Assembly: GCF_000468035.1 (NCBI RefSeq)
Contig: NZ_KI260540.1
Span: forward strand, 12,471-76,470
Source: Selenomonas sp. oral taxon 892 str. F0426
Lineage (GTDB): Bacteria > Bacillota > Negativicutes > Selenomonadales > Selenomonadaceae
Length of the DNA stretch: 64,000 bases
Reading direction: 5' to 3'
Under the pieces are notes generated by a model. The model searched no databases. It was not told the DNA's origin and worked only from the letters and a program-made list of their open reading frames with translations. Shown here piece by piece: positions 1 to 7,627 of this stretch (positions are counted from its first letter, which is position 1; the number at the start of each line of letters is the position of its first letter). Position numbers and translations under genes: made by a program.

Positions 1-2
1 AG

Positions 3-182
3 CCGGATACTCCGAAGCCGGATGTTCCGAAGCCAGATACACCGAAGCCAGATACACCGAAGCCGGATACACCAAAGCCGGATACGCCGAAGCCAGATGT
101 TCCGAAGCCGGATACACCAAAGCCGGATGCTCCGAAGCCAGATGTTCCGAAGCCGGATACTCCAAAGCCGGATACGCCGAAG
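3..182 (+). repeat. Tandem 15-bp repeat encoding PDxPK, twelve copies
   Basis: Twelve consecutive 15-bp units of the form CC(G/A)-GAT-xxx-CC(G/A)-AAG encode PDTPK, PDVPK or PDAPK. Copies differ at wobble positions and at the third codon (act, aca, acg, gtt, gct), so the array is not freshly duplicated, but it could still change copy number by slippage or recombination. It continues to the left edge of the window, so the true copy number is at least twelve. Confidence 0.95.
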
Positions 183-1121
183 CCAAATCCGAAGATCGAG
201 TACGGCGACTATGAGACGAAGCTCATGAGCGGTGTCAAGTCGGCGATGACGGCATCGACGATGGCGTGGCGTGCTGAGGCGAACGACCTCATGAAACGCA
301 TGGGCGACCTCCGTCTCTCGCCGCAGGATGCGGGTATCTGGGCGCGTGTCTATCGTGGAAAGGCAACGAGCAACAAGAACAACGCCAACTTCCGCATGAA
401 CTACTCCACCATTCAGGTCGGCTACGACAAGAAGGTCGGAGATGACTGGCGCGTCGGTGTTGCGGGCAGCTACATGAGTGGCTCATCTTCCTACACCGCC
501 GGCAACGGCAAGAACAAGGAAGGCAACCTCGGCATCTACGGTACATGGACGGGTAAATCCGGGCAGTACGTCGATCTCATCGCAAAGATCGGCAGACTCC
601 AGAACGAGTACACGGTCTACAACGACTTTGGTCACTATGTCAAGGGCGACTACACGATGTGGGGCGGCTCGCTTTCGGCAGAGTACGGAAAGCGCATCGC
701 TATGACAGGCGGCACCTTCGTCGAGCCGCAGGTCGAGCTCATCTACAGCCACATGCAGGGTAAGAGCTATGTCGGCAGCACAGACTTCCGCGGCATGAGC
801 ATGTATGTGCACCAGAAGCCGTTTGACAGCTTCATCGGACGTGTGGGCTTTGGCATTGGCAAAGAGACGGAGCGCAGCACCTGCTATGCGCGTGTCTCGC
901 TCTACCATGAGTTCGCGGGCGATATGCACACGGACTACTCCGACGGCTTTACTCCGAAGAGTACCGTCCAGCGCGGCAGCGACACATGGGTCGGTGTCCA
1001 GCTTGGCGGCACGATGAAACTCAACGACCGTACGAACCTCTACGGTAACTTCGAGAAGACCTTCGGCGGCGACATCCAGACCGCATGGCGCATGGATGCC
1101 GGTATGCGCTGGAACTTCTAA
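3..1121 (+). CDS. Autotransporter, C-terminal part (proline-rich linker plus beta-barrel), 5' end outside window
   Basis: The reading frame is open from base 3 and the start lies upstream of the window. It opens with twelve PD(T/V/A)PK pentapeptides, then PNPKIEYGDY, then about 290 residues rich in alternating aromatic and polar strands (GIWARVYRGKA, VGYDKK, YGTWTGKSGQYVD, FVEPQVELIYS, SLYHEFAGD) and ends in WNF. A terminal Phe is the usual outer-membrane barrel signature, and the order linker, GIWAR segment, barrel matches the type Va autotransporter translocator. The barrel would insert in the outer membrane and export an N-terminal passenger that is not visible here. The proline/lysine repeat probably acts as a rigid spacer. 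The gene ends just before a strong bidirectional terminator. Passenger function cannot be judged. Confidence 0.88.
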   Translation, partial: PDTPKPDVPKPDTPKPDTPKPDTPKPDTPKPDVPKPDTPKPDAPKPDVPKPDTPKPDTPKPNPKIEYGDYETKLMSGVKSAMTASTMAWRAEANDLMKRMGDLRLSPQDAGIWARVYRGKATSNKNNANFRMNYSTIQVGYDKKVGDDWRVGVAGSYMSGSSSYTAGNGKNKEGNLGIYGTWTGKSGQYVDLIAKIGRLQNEYTVYNDFGHYVKGDYTMWGGSLSAEYGKRIAMTGGTFVEPQVELIYSHMQGKSYVGSTDFRGMSMYVHQKPFDSFIGRVGFGIGKETERSTCYARVSLYHEFAGDMHTDYSDGFTPKSTVQRGSDTWVGVQLGGTMKLNDRTNLYGNFEKTFGGDIQTAWRMDAGMRWNF

Positions 1122-1136
1122 ACCGACGGGAATTTC

Positions 1137-1180
1137 CCACATAAAAAGACGCACTCATAGGAGTGCGTCTTTTTATGTGG
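1137..1180. terminator. Bidirectional intrinsic terminator between the autotransporter gene and bioA
   Basis: A perfect 20-bp inverted repeat (arms 1137-1156 and 1161-1180) encloses the loop ATAG. Each arm carries an A-run/T-run, so it can end transcription from both the autotransporter gene on the plus strand and bioA on the minus strand. Confidence 0.93.
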
Positions 1181-1186
1181 AGTGCA

Positions 1187-2533
1187 TTATCCCCCGAGCA
1201 CCTCGTCCATCGAGAGCTTCATACGTTCGATGGCAATTTCGAGATCGTCTCTGCTGATATTCAGCGGCGGATTGAAGTAGAGCACGTTGCCGAGCGGGCG
1301 GAGAAGCAGTCCATGTCTCAGCGCACGGCGATAGATCGCGTAGCCGAGACGGCGTTTCCCGTCAAAGGGGCGCTTTTCTGCGCGATCCTCGACTAGCTCC
1401 ACTGCGTGGATCAGTCCGATGTGGCGAATCTCGCCAACGTTCGGATGCGTACCGAACGCCTCCGTCATGCGCTCGGTCAGCCATGCCGCCGTGTTCTCCG
1501 CCTGCTCCAATATATTTTCCTCATCGAGAATGTCGAGTACGGCGAGTGCCGCCGCACAGCCGAGTGGATTGCCCGCGTAGGTGTGACTGTGCATGAACGC
1601 CTTGCCCTCGCACCAGTCGGCGTAGAATGCTTCGTAGATCTTCTCTTTCACGACGGTGATCGACATCGGCATATAGCCGCCCGTCAGCCCCTTCGAGAGG
1701 CACATGAGATCGGGCGTGATCCCTGCGCGCTCGCACGCAAAGAGCCGTCCCGTGCGGCCGAACCCCGTCGCGATCTCATCGGCGATGAGAAGTACGTCAT
1801 GCGCATCGCAGAGCGCACGCAGCTTTCTGAGATACGCCTCGGGATAGATGCGCATGCCTGCGCTCCCCTGCAGGAGCGGCTCAACGATCATCGCCGCCGT
1901 CTCCTTGCCGTGCTCCGCGAATGCACGCTCTGCGTGTTCGATGCACGCGCAGTCACAGTCCTCGCGCTGTTTCCCATACGGGCAGCGATAGCAGTCGGGT
2001 GCCTCGACGTGGATGTTATCCATCATCATCGGTTGATACATCTGGGCAAAGAGATCCATGCTCCCGACCGAGAGTGCGCCGATGGTCTCGCCGTGATAGC
2101 CCTCCGTGAGGCACATAAATCGCGTCTTCTCCGTGCGTCCCGTCTGCTGACAGTATTGGAATGCCATCTTGAGCGCCGCTTCGACCGCTGAGGAGCCGTT
2201 GTCATTGAAGTGAAACTTCGTCAGCCCCGCGGGGACGAGAGATGCGAGCCGCTCAGCGAGTTCGATGGCGCTGCGGTGGGAGAAATTCGCAAAGATGACG
2301 TGCTCCAAGCGGTCAAGCTGCTCCTTGATCCGTGCATTGATCTTTTCATTTGTATGCCCCAGGAGATTCGCCCACCACGAACTCACGATGTCGAGGTAGG
2401 AATGCCCATGCACATCGCAGAGCCACGCCCCCTTTGCATGGTCAATGACCATCGGCGGCAGTTCCTCATAGTCCTTCATCTGTGCGCACGGATGCCAGAT
2501 ATGGCGCAGATCGCGCTCCTCAATCGTCGGCAT
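1187..2533 (-). CDS. bioA: Adenosylmethionine-8-amino-7-oxononanoate aminotransferase
   Basis: A 448-residue class III PLP aminotransferase. The product converts 7-keto-8-aminopelargonate to 7,8-diaminopelargonate in the cytosol, using S-adenosylmethionine as amino donor. Visible marks are the N-terminal DLRHIWHPCAQMKDY typical of BioA, GSSAVEAALK (about 113-122), the PLP-ring aspartate in ADEIATGFGRTG (about 251-262) and the Schiff-base lysine K281 in LSKGLTGG. A cysteine-rich insert (C181, C184, C193, C195, C197) also occurs in other Firmicute BioA proteins. The ATG is preceded by AAAGGAGAGAGAGCT. It is the last gene of bioY-bioD-bioA and ends at a strong terminator. No bioF, bioB or bioC is present here. 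Confidence 0.95.
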   Translation of the reverse strand: MPTIEERDLRHIWHPCAQMKDYEELPPMVIDHAKGAWLCDVHGHSYLDIVSSWWANLLGHTNEKINARIKEQLDRLEHVIFANFSHRSAIELAERLASLVPAGLTKFHFNDNGSSAVEAALKMAFQYCQQTGRTEKTRFMCLTEGYHGETIGALSVGSMDLFAQMYQPMMMDNIHVEAPDCYRCPYGKQREDCDCACIEHAERAFAEHGKETAAMIVEPLLQGSAGMRIYPEAYLRKLRALCDAHDVLLIADEIATGFGRTGRLFACERAGITPDLMCLSKGLTGGYMPMSITVVKEKIYEAFYADWCEGKAFMHSHTYAGNPLGCAAALAVLDILDEENILEQAENTAAWLTERMTEAFGTHPNVGEIRHIGLIHAVELVEDRAEKRPFDGKRRLGYAIYRRALRHGLLLRPLGNVLYFNPPLNISRDDLEIAIERMKLSMDEVLGG

Positions 2534-2557
2534 AGCTCTCTCTCCTTTTCTCTCCGA

Positions 2558-3238
2558 TCAGTCATACAACGCGGCGAGTGCGTCTGCCGCCATCGGCAGC
2601 GCTGCATCACCGTGCTCCACACGGGCAAGTACAGGCGCTCCCGTCAGTGCCTCAACCATCTTGACATTATCCTCCTGCATCGTGCCGCCCGTCCAGTTGT
2701 TGAAGATAAAACCTTTGAGCGGAATGCCGCGCATCTTCAAATGCTCTGCCGTCAGCACAGCCGCGTTGATCGTGCCGAGTCCTGCGTCCGCGACGACGAG
2801 TGCAGAGAGTCCGAGGCGAAGGGCGAGATCGTCCAGAATGACGTGTTCCTCGTTGTCCCAGCGCAGGGGGCATATAATGCCGCCGCTCCCCTCCACCGTC
2901 AGATAGTCCATCCGCTCCTTCGCCGTATGGAAGTCCTGCTCCACCTTGTCGAAATCCATGGGGCGCCCCTCGATCTGTGCGGCGAGATGGGGCGATACGG
3001 CATCGCGGTAGATGTAGGAGACGGCGGCATCCTCCGGCGCAAGTCCCGCAGTATGCGCCACATGGAGCGCATCGCCCGGCAGCAGCGTGCCATCCGCGAG
3101 GGTCTCTGCTCCCGAGAGCGCCGCCTTGTAGTAGCCCGCCCGAAGTCCCGCATCGCGCAGTTTTTTCACGATCAGCCCTGTGACATAGGTCTTGCCAATA
3201 TCCGTACCTGTGCCCGTGATGAATAATGCCTTGCCCAT
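2558..3238 (-). CDS. bioD: ATP-dependent dethiobiotin synthetase
   Basis: 226 residues, the normal BioD length. The P-loop GTGTDIGKT is at residues 9-17, and VEGSGGIICPL plus the DAGLGTINAAVLT segment match the BioD fold. The enzyme closes the ureido ring of dethiobiotin from diaminopelargonate, CO2 and ATP, one step after BioA. The start has AAGGAG ahead of the ATG. It lies 12 bp after bioY and 24 bp before bioA on the same strand, consistent with a single transcript controlled at the bioY promoter. Confidence 0.95.
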   Translation of the reverse strand: MGKALFITGTGTDIGKTYVTGLIVKKLRDAGLRAGYYKAALSGAETLADGTLLPGDALHVAHTAGLAPEDAAVSYIYRDAVSPHLAAQIEGRPMDFDKVEQDFHTAKERMDYLTVEGSGGIICPLRWDNEEHVILDDLALRLGLSALVVADAGLGTINAAVLTAEHLKMRGIPLKGFIFNNWTGGTMQEDNVKMVEALTGAPVLARVEHGDAALPMAADALAALYD

Positions 3239-3250
3239 GCTATACTCTCC

Positions 3251-3787
3251 TTACAGCCAAAGCCCTGCCCTCTGCGTCCGCACACCGATGTACGCCGCTG
3301 CCACGCAGAGCAGGAAGTCCGGCACGAGCTGCAGAACACCACAGTACCAAATTGCCACCCAGAACCCGATCGGCGCGTCGATGATGTAGTTCGACGCAAA
3401 GTAGAAGTACGAGATACCAAACACATAGACCACCGCCATGCCTGCCAGACACGCGAGAAGCGCGCGACGGAACGTCGGCCTGCCTGTACGGCTGAGTGCC
3501 CCCGTCAGCCAGCCCTGCACAATGAATCCTACGAGATAGCCGAACGTCGGCTGAAGCACATAGCCCGGCCCACCGCCCGAGGCAAAGACCGGAATCCCGA
3601 CAAGCCCCATCAGGACGTATGTGCCCACCGCAAGTGCCCCGAGTCGTGCGCCGAGCATCAGCCCCGCAAGCAGCGTAAAGAGGAACTGGAGCGTATACAC
3701 ATCCGTCCCGACCGGAATGCGGACGAATGCACCGACGGCAACGAGTGCAATAAAGAGTCCGCAAAGAATTATTTCTCGTAGCTTCAT
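3251..3787 (-). CDS. bioY: Biotin transporter BioY (ECF S component)
   Basis: A 178-residue hydrophobic protein with about six membrane segments (for example EIILCGLFIALVAVGAF and LAGLMLGARLGALAVGTYVLMGLVGIPVF) and the BioY motif GGPGYVLQPTFGYLVGF. It is the substrate-binding S component of an energy-coupling-factor biotin importer; the A/A'/T module is not in this window. The frame stays open upstream to 3865, but the ATG at 3787 is preferred: it is preceded by GGAGG, gives the standard MKLREI N-terminus, and the upstream extension would run into the promoter. It is first in the bioYDA operon, pairing uptake with the last steps of synthesis. Confidence 0.92.
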   Translation of the reverse strand: MKLREIILCGLFIALVAVGAFVRIPVGTDVYTLQFLFTLLAGLMLGARLGALAVGTYVLMGLVGIPVFASGGGPGYVLQPTFGYLVGFIVQGWLTGALSRTGRPTFRRALLACLAGMAVVYVFGISYFYFASNYIIDAPIGFWVAIWYCGVLQLVPDFLLCVAAAYIGVRTQRAGLWL

Positions 3788-3836
3788 AATGTTCAGATAC
3801 CTCCAAGCGCATTTATCATTGAAATAAACTTGCTTT

Positions 3837-3891
3837 ATCATACACGTTCCACATTTTACTGTCAACTGTTTTATTTTATTCTGGTTTACAA
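3837..3891 (-). promoter_or_regulatory. bioYDA promoter overlapping a BirA-type operator
   Basis: Read on the minus strand there is TTGACA (3860-3865), a 17-bp spacer and TATGAT (3837-3842), close to the sigma-A consensus. Overlapping the -35 box is TTGTAAACC (3883-3891), 15 bp, AGTTGACAG (3859-3867), which fits the Firmicute BirA operator TTGTAAACC-N15-GGTTTACAA with a few mismatches in the half that doubles as the -35 element. Biotinyl-AMP-loaded BirA bound here would block RNA polymerase directly. The match to the known operator is read from sequence; repression is inferred. Confidence 0.85.
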
Positions 3892-3910
3892 ATATTTTCG
3901 TGCATAGAAA

Positions 3911-3947
3911 GAGGCTTCTCTGTCACCACGTATGAAAGAGAAGCCTC
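3911..3947 (-). terminator. Hairpin terminator after the Tat metallophosphoesterase gene
   Basis: Arms GAGGCTTCTCT (3911-3921) and AGAGAAGCCTC (3937-3947) form a perfect 11-bp stem. On the minus strand a short TTTCT tract follows, so it most likely ends the gene at 3986-5299. It also insulates that gene from the bio promoter. Confidence 0.7.
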
Positions 3948-3985
3948 ACACAATTTAGGAAGCACTAATAAATTGAGCCATTCCT

Positions 3986-5299
3986 TTACTTTTTCGTCAC
4001 GCGCACGCGATCCATCTCAGTCCCATCGGACAGGAAGCACGCAATTTCGAGCGCGTCCCGCGAGACCTCCATCGTGAGATAGTTATCCGTCTCGGGCTGC
4101 GGCAGTGTCACCTCGTCAAAGGCGTGATCGATCCAAAGATTCGGATAGCGCACATTGCCTGCAACCCCCGTGAGGATGTAAAGCGGCCCTTTCGCGTCCG
4201 GCGTCTTCTCAAAGCCGTAGATATGCCCGCGATTCCGATACGTGTGCAGATGCGCCGAAAAGACGACATCGATCGCGAGTTCATCGAAGATGGGCATCCA
4301 CACGCGTCCGTTGTCCTCATCAATGCCCTCCTCCCGCTCGGGACGTCCGTTGATCCGATATTGCAGCACATCCTTGTGCATGAGAACGACGTTCCAGCGT
4401 TTCCGATGCGCCTTCAGATCGCGGCGAATCCACGCAAGCTGCTCTTCGAGCAGCCCGCTCTTAAAGGTTCCTATCTCCTTTTGCTGCGTGCAGAGCACGA
4501 CATAATGCACATCGCCGTAGTCAAAGGAGTAGTAGTAGCGCCCGAACGCCTTGCTCCCGTTCGTAGGTGTTTGGAAATAGCGCAGATACGCCTCCGGGAG
4601 GCGCGCCTTCCAGTCAAGATTGTACGTCTCGTGATTCCCCATGACAGGCGCCATTGGGATCGATCGCTGCATTTCCTTGATGCCGGCAAAGAACTCCGTC
4701 CACTGCAGGCGATCTTCACCGTTGTCTACGAGATCGCCCATACAGGCAAAAAGCTCCGCATCCGTATTGCGCGCCCACGCGAGATGTGCAATCTCCTTCC
4801 AGTCCGAATAGTCGGAGGACTGGGCGTCGGGGAAGATCAAGATCTTGTACGATTCGCTTTCTGTCGGCGTGTAGAGAGTCTGCCAGTCCGTCGCCGCATC
4901 GCCCGCGACAATGCGATACTCATAATGCGTGCCCGACGTTAGTTTGTCCAGCTCTGCAGTGTATTGATAGACCTCAATGCCATCATCCGTAAATCGATCA
5001 TCCATGCCGGGATAGCGATGCGCAGCCTCCTTCGCCCCCTGCACACGGAGCTCGACCATTTGATTCTCCATGGGCGAAGAGAGCTCCCACATAAGAGCAC
5101 GTGCTTTTGTGTTATCCTGTGTCACGATCTGACGCAGACGTTCTGTGTAGAGCACTCCCGGGAACTGACGCAGCGCCGCCTTCCTGAGTCCGCGCAACCC
5201 GCCGAGATACCAGAGTGCCGCACCTCCCACTGCAAGTACTCCCGCTGTCGCCGCCGCTTTGATAAATGTGCGGCGTTTTATATTTTTTCCATTTGCCAT
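3986..5299 (-). CDS. Tat-exported purple-acid-phosphatase-like metallophosphoesterase
   Basis: 437 residues. The N-terminus KNIKRRTFIKAAATAGVLAVGGAA is a twin-arginine signal, so the folded protein is probably exported. Next come a fibronectin-like beta domain (about residues 55-150, QDNTKARALMWELSSP through YEYRIVAGD) and a calcineurin-type phosphoesterase domain with GDLVDNGED, GNHE, LMHKD and HLHTYRN, the metal-ligand blocks of the family. The usual first motif (D-x-H) reads FPDAQSS, giving D-x-Q, as in many purple acid phosphatase relatives. Substrate is unknown; phosphate esters in the envelope are likely. The start at 5299 fits GAAGGATGAAGCT ahead of the ATG better than the ATG five codons upstream. 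Confidence 0.85.
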   Translation of the reverse strand: MANGKNIKRRTFIKAAATAGVLAVGGAALWYLGGLRGLRKAALRQFPGVLYTERLRQIVTQDNTKARALMWELSSPMENQMVELRVQGAKEAAHRYPGMDDRFTDDGIEVYQYTAELDKLTSGTHYEYRIVAGDAATDWQTLYTPTESESYKILIFPDAQSSDYSDWKEIAHLAWARNTDAELFACMGDLVDNGEDRLQWTEFFAGIKEMQRSIPMAPVMGNHETYNLDWKARLPEAYLRYFQTPTNGSKAFGRYYYSFDYGDVHYVVLCTQQKEIGTFKSGLLEEQLAWIRRDLKAHRKRWNVVLMHKDVLQYRINGRPEREEGIDEDNGRVWMPIFDELAIDVVFSAHLHTYRNRGHIYGFEKTPDAKGPLYILTGVAGNVRYPNLWIDHAFDEVTLPQPETDNYLTMEVSRDALEIACFLSDGTEMDRVRVTKK

Positions 5300-5382
5300 A
5301 GCTTCATCCTTCATTTATTTATGCCGCACATCATACCCCTTTGTACGGATTCCAAGTCAATCTTTTTTGCTTCAGTCCGCCC

Positions 5383-6120
5383 TCATGCCGATTGTATATA
5401 GCAAGAGGCAAGATCCTCTGCTGTCAAAGCTGCTCCATGCGAACGCAAGGTAAGATAGCGTGCGATATCCACGCAGCTGAGGCACCCGCCGGAGAGAAAC
5501 GCTCCTGTATCACAGGCGATGATGTTGTTCGGCAGAAAAAGGGGCCTATTGCGGTTCCTGTCACGGCTGCCAATCGCCTGCGTCGGCGTATGTCCGACGA
5601 CAACGAGCTCCGGCCCACAATAGTTATCGAAAAAATCATCACGAATCCACAGTAGGTCACGTGATGTCTGCTTCTTCCGCCGCGGATGCACACCCGCATG
5701 GACAAAGAGAATGCTTTGCCCCATATATGTCATACGGAAATAGAGCGGCCGCGCTTTGACAAAGGCAATGAGCTCCTCCGACTCCTCCTCAGGGAGAGCA
5801 GAGAGCTGCCGCTGCGTCATATTGCCGCCATTCATCAGCCAAATACTCATGGGATCGAAATCATCGAGTCCATTCGTCCTGATATAGCTGAGCATCATTG
5901 CCTCGTGATTGCCAAGGAGCGCGTGCACATTCTCACAGCGCTCTGTCTGCCCCCGCACAAATTGGAGTGTCTCTACGGACGCCGCCCCACGGTCGATATA
6001 GTCTCCAAGGAAGATCAGCAAATCCTGCGTGTCGTCGAACGCGATCTGCCCCCACAGGGCCTGCAGACGCTCTAGGTCGCCGTGAATATCTCCCACGGCG
6101 AGAATACGCCGAAACGCCAT
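5383..6120 (-). CDS. PPP-family serine/threonine protein phosphatase / ApaH-like phosphoesterase
   Basis: 245 residues with the complete metal-binding series of the PPP superfamily: GDIHGD, GDYIDRG, GNHE, FVHAGVHP and GHTPT. Bacterial members dephosphorylate proteins (PrpA/PrpB type) or split diadenosine polyphosphates (ApaH type), and sequence alone does not decide between these. The short length without added domains fits the cytosolic bacterial protein-phosphatase type. The ATG at 6120 is preceded by AAGGAGG at good spacing, so the longer frame to 6156 is rejected. It lies upstream of the Tat phosphoesterase gene on the same strand and may be cotranscribed with it. It is divergent from purB. 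Confidence 0.87.
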   Translation of the reverse strand: MAFRRILAVGDIHGDLERLQALWGQIAFDDTQDLLIFLGDYIDRGAASVETLQFVRGQTERCENVHALLGNHEAMMLSYIRTNGLDDFDPMSIWLMNGGNMTQRQLSALPEEESEELIAFVKARPLYFRMTYMGQSILFVHAGVHPRRKKQTSRDLLWIRDDFFDNYCGPELVVVGHTPTQAIGSRDRNRNRPLFLPNNIIACDTGAFLSGGCLSCVDIARYLTLRSHGAALTAEDLASCYIQSA

Positions 6121-6232
6121 TGGAATCGCCTCCTTCTTTTTTCTATTATATCGCAAATACTCTGAAATGAAGCTGATAAACCCCCGTATCTTTTTATATT
6201 GTGTGTATTTTATGCCAAATCACCGCGCATGA

Positions 6233-6261
6233 TTGACATTCTAGACCTACCGATATATGAT
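6233..6261 (+). promoter_or_regulatory. purB promoter
   Basis: TTGACA (6233-6238), a 17-bp spacer and TATGAT (6256-6261) lie about 50 bp before the purB start. No purine riboswitch-like structure or PurR box was recognised in the short leader. Confidence 0.8.
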
Positions 6262-6308
6262 AGGAATGTTGATTTATGTCTTTCATGCACCTAGGCAGGA
6301 GGAAGCAA

Positions 6309-7601
6309 ATGATAGAACGCTATACGCGGCCGGAGATGGGCCGTCTCTGGTCGATTCAGAACGAGTGGCAGACCATCCTGAATGTCGAGATCGCCGCATG
6401 TGAGGCGATGGCAGAGCTGGGTGAGATCCCCGCCGCCGCCGTGGAGAATATCAAGAAAAAGGCCAAGTTCGACGTTGCCCGCATCAACGAGATCGAAAAG
6501 ACTACCGATCACGACATCATCGCCTTCCTCACGAATCTCGAGGAAAACGTTGGCGAGGACTCGAAGTACATCCACAAGGGACTGACCTCGAGCGATGTCA
6601 AGGACACGGCATACTGCGTCATGATGCGCGACGCCGCCGCTATCATCCTCGACGATCTGCGCGCGTTCCGCGAAGTTCTGCGCCGCCGAGCGGAAGAGTT
6701 CCGCCACACGCCCTGCATTGGGCGCACGCACGGCATCCACGCGGAGCCGATGACATTCGGGCTGAAGCTGCTCCTCTGGAGTGCGGAAGTCGAGCGTGAC
6801 ATTGAGCGCCTGACGCGTGCGAAGGAAACCGTCTCTGTCGGTAAGCTCTCGGGTGCCGTCGGTACCTACTCCAACATCGACCCGCGCATCGAGGAGCTAA
6901 CGTGCAAAAAGCTCGGCATCACACCTGTGCGCCTCGCGACTCAGGTCATCCAGCGCGACCGTCACGCCGAGTTCGTCACGACGCTTGCCATCATCGCGGG
7001 CACGATGGAGAAGATCGCGACCGAGATTCGCAACCTCCAGCGCACGGACATCCGCGAGGCAGAGGAGTTCTTCAAGGCGGGGCAGAAGGGTTCGTCCGCG
7101 ATGCCGCACAAGCGCAATCCGATCAACTGCGAGCGCGTCTCGGGCATGGCCCGTCTCGTACGCGGCAATGCCCTCGCAGCACTCGAGGACATGACGCTCT
7201 GGCACGAGCGTGACATCTCGCACTCCTCCGTCGAGCGCGTCATCCTGCCTGACGCGACGATCAACGTTGACTACTGCCTGCACAAGCTGACGGGCATCGT
7301 CGACAAACTCCTCGTCTACCCCGACGCCATGCTGCACAATATGAACCGTACGGGCGGGCTGATCTACAGCCAGCGCATCCTCACGGCACTCGTGAACAAG
7401 GGCATCCTGCGCCAGACCGCATACGTCTGGGTGCAGCGCAATGCCATGAAGCGCTGGCTTGAGAAGGAGGACTTCCGCACGAATGTCGAAAAGGACGCGG
7501 ACATCTCCGCGCATCTCACAAAGGATGAGATCGACGCATGCTTTGACTACACCTACTTCCTGCGCCATGTGGATTCCATCTTCGCGCGCTTTGATCTCTG
7601 A
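6309..7601 (+). CDS. purB: Adenylosuccinate lyase
   Basis: 430 residues, fumarase/aspartase superfamily. The enzyme splits fumarate from SAICAR and from adenylosuccinate in purine synthesis. GRTHG (138-142) and the superfamily signature GSSAMPHKRNP (261-271, with the mobile-loop serine) are present, as is TTDHD (65-69). The ATG at 6309 follows AGGAGGAAGCAA, whereas the upstream ATG at 6276 has no such site. It lies 26 bp before purA, so the two steps from IMP to AMP form one transcription unit. Confidence 0.97.
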   Translation: MIERYTRPEMGRLWSIQNEWQTILNVEIAACEAMAELGEIPAAAVENIKKKAKFDVARINEIEKTTDHDIIAFLTNLEENVGEDSKYIHKGLTSSDVKDTAYCVMMRDAAAIILDDLRAFREVLRRRAEEFRHTPCIGRTHGIHAEPMTFGLKLLLWSAEVERDIERLTRAKETVSVGKLSGAVGTYSNIDPRIEELTCKKLGITPVRLATQVIQRDRHAEFVTTLAIIAGTMEKIATEIRNLQRTDIREAEEFFKAGQKGSSAMPHKRNPINCERVSGMARLVRGNALAALEDMTLWHERDISHSSVERVILPDATINVDYCLHKLTGIVDKLLVYPDAMLHNMNRTGGLIYSQRILTALVNKGILRQTAYVWVQRNAMKRWLEKEDFRTNVEKDADISAHLTKDEIDACFDYTYFLRHVDSIFARFDL

Positions 7602-7627
7602 GGGAAAGATTTAAGGGGGACTCTATC

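Noticed and set aside
22-228. 68-residue frame rich in RSQIHRSR repeats
   Set aside because: It is the +1 reading of the PDxPK repeat DNA; the true autotransporter frame runs from base 3 through the same bases.
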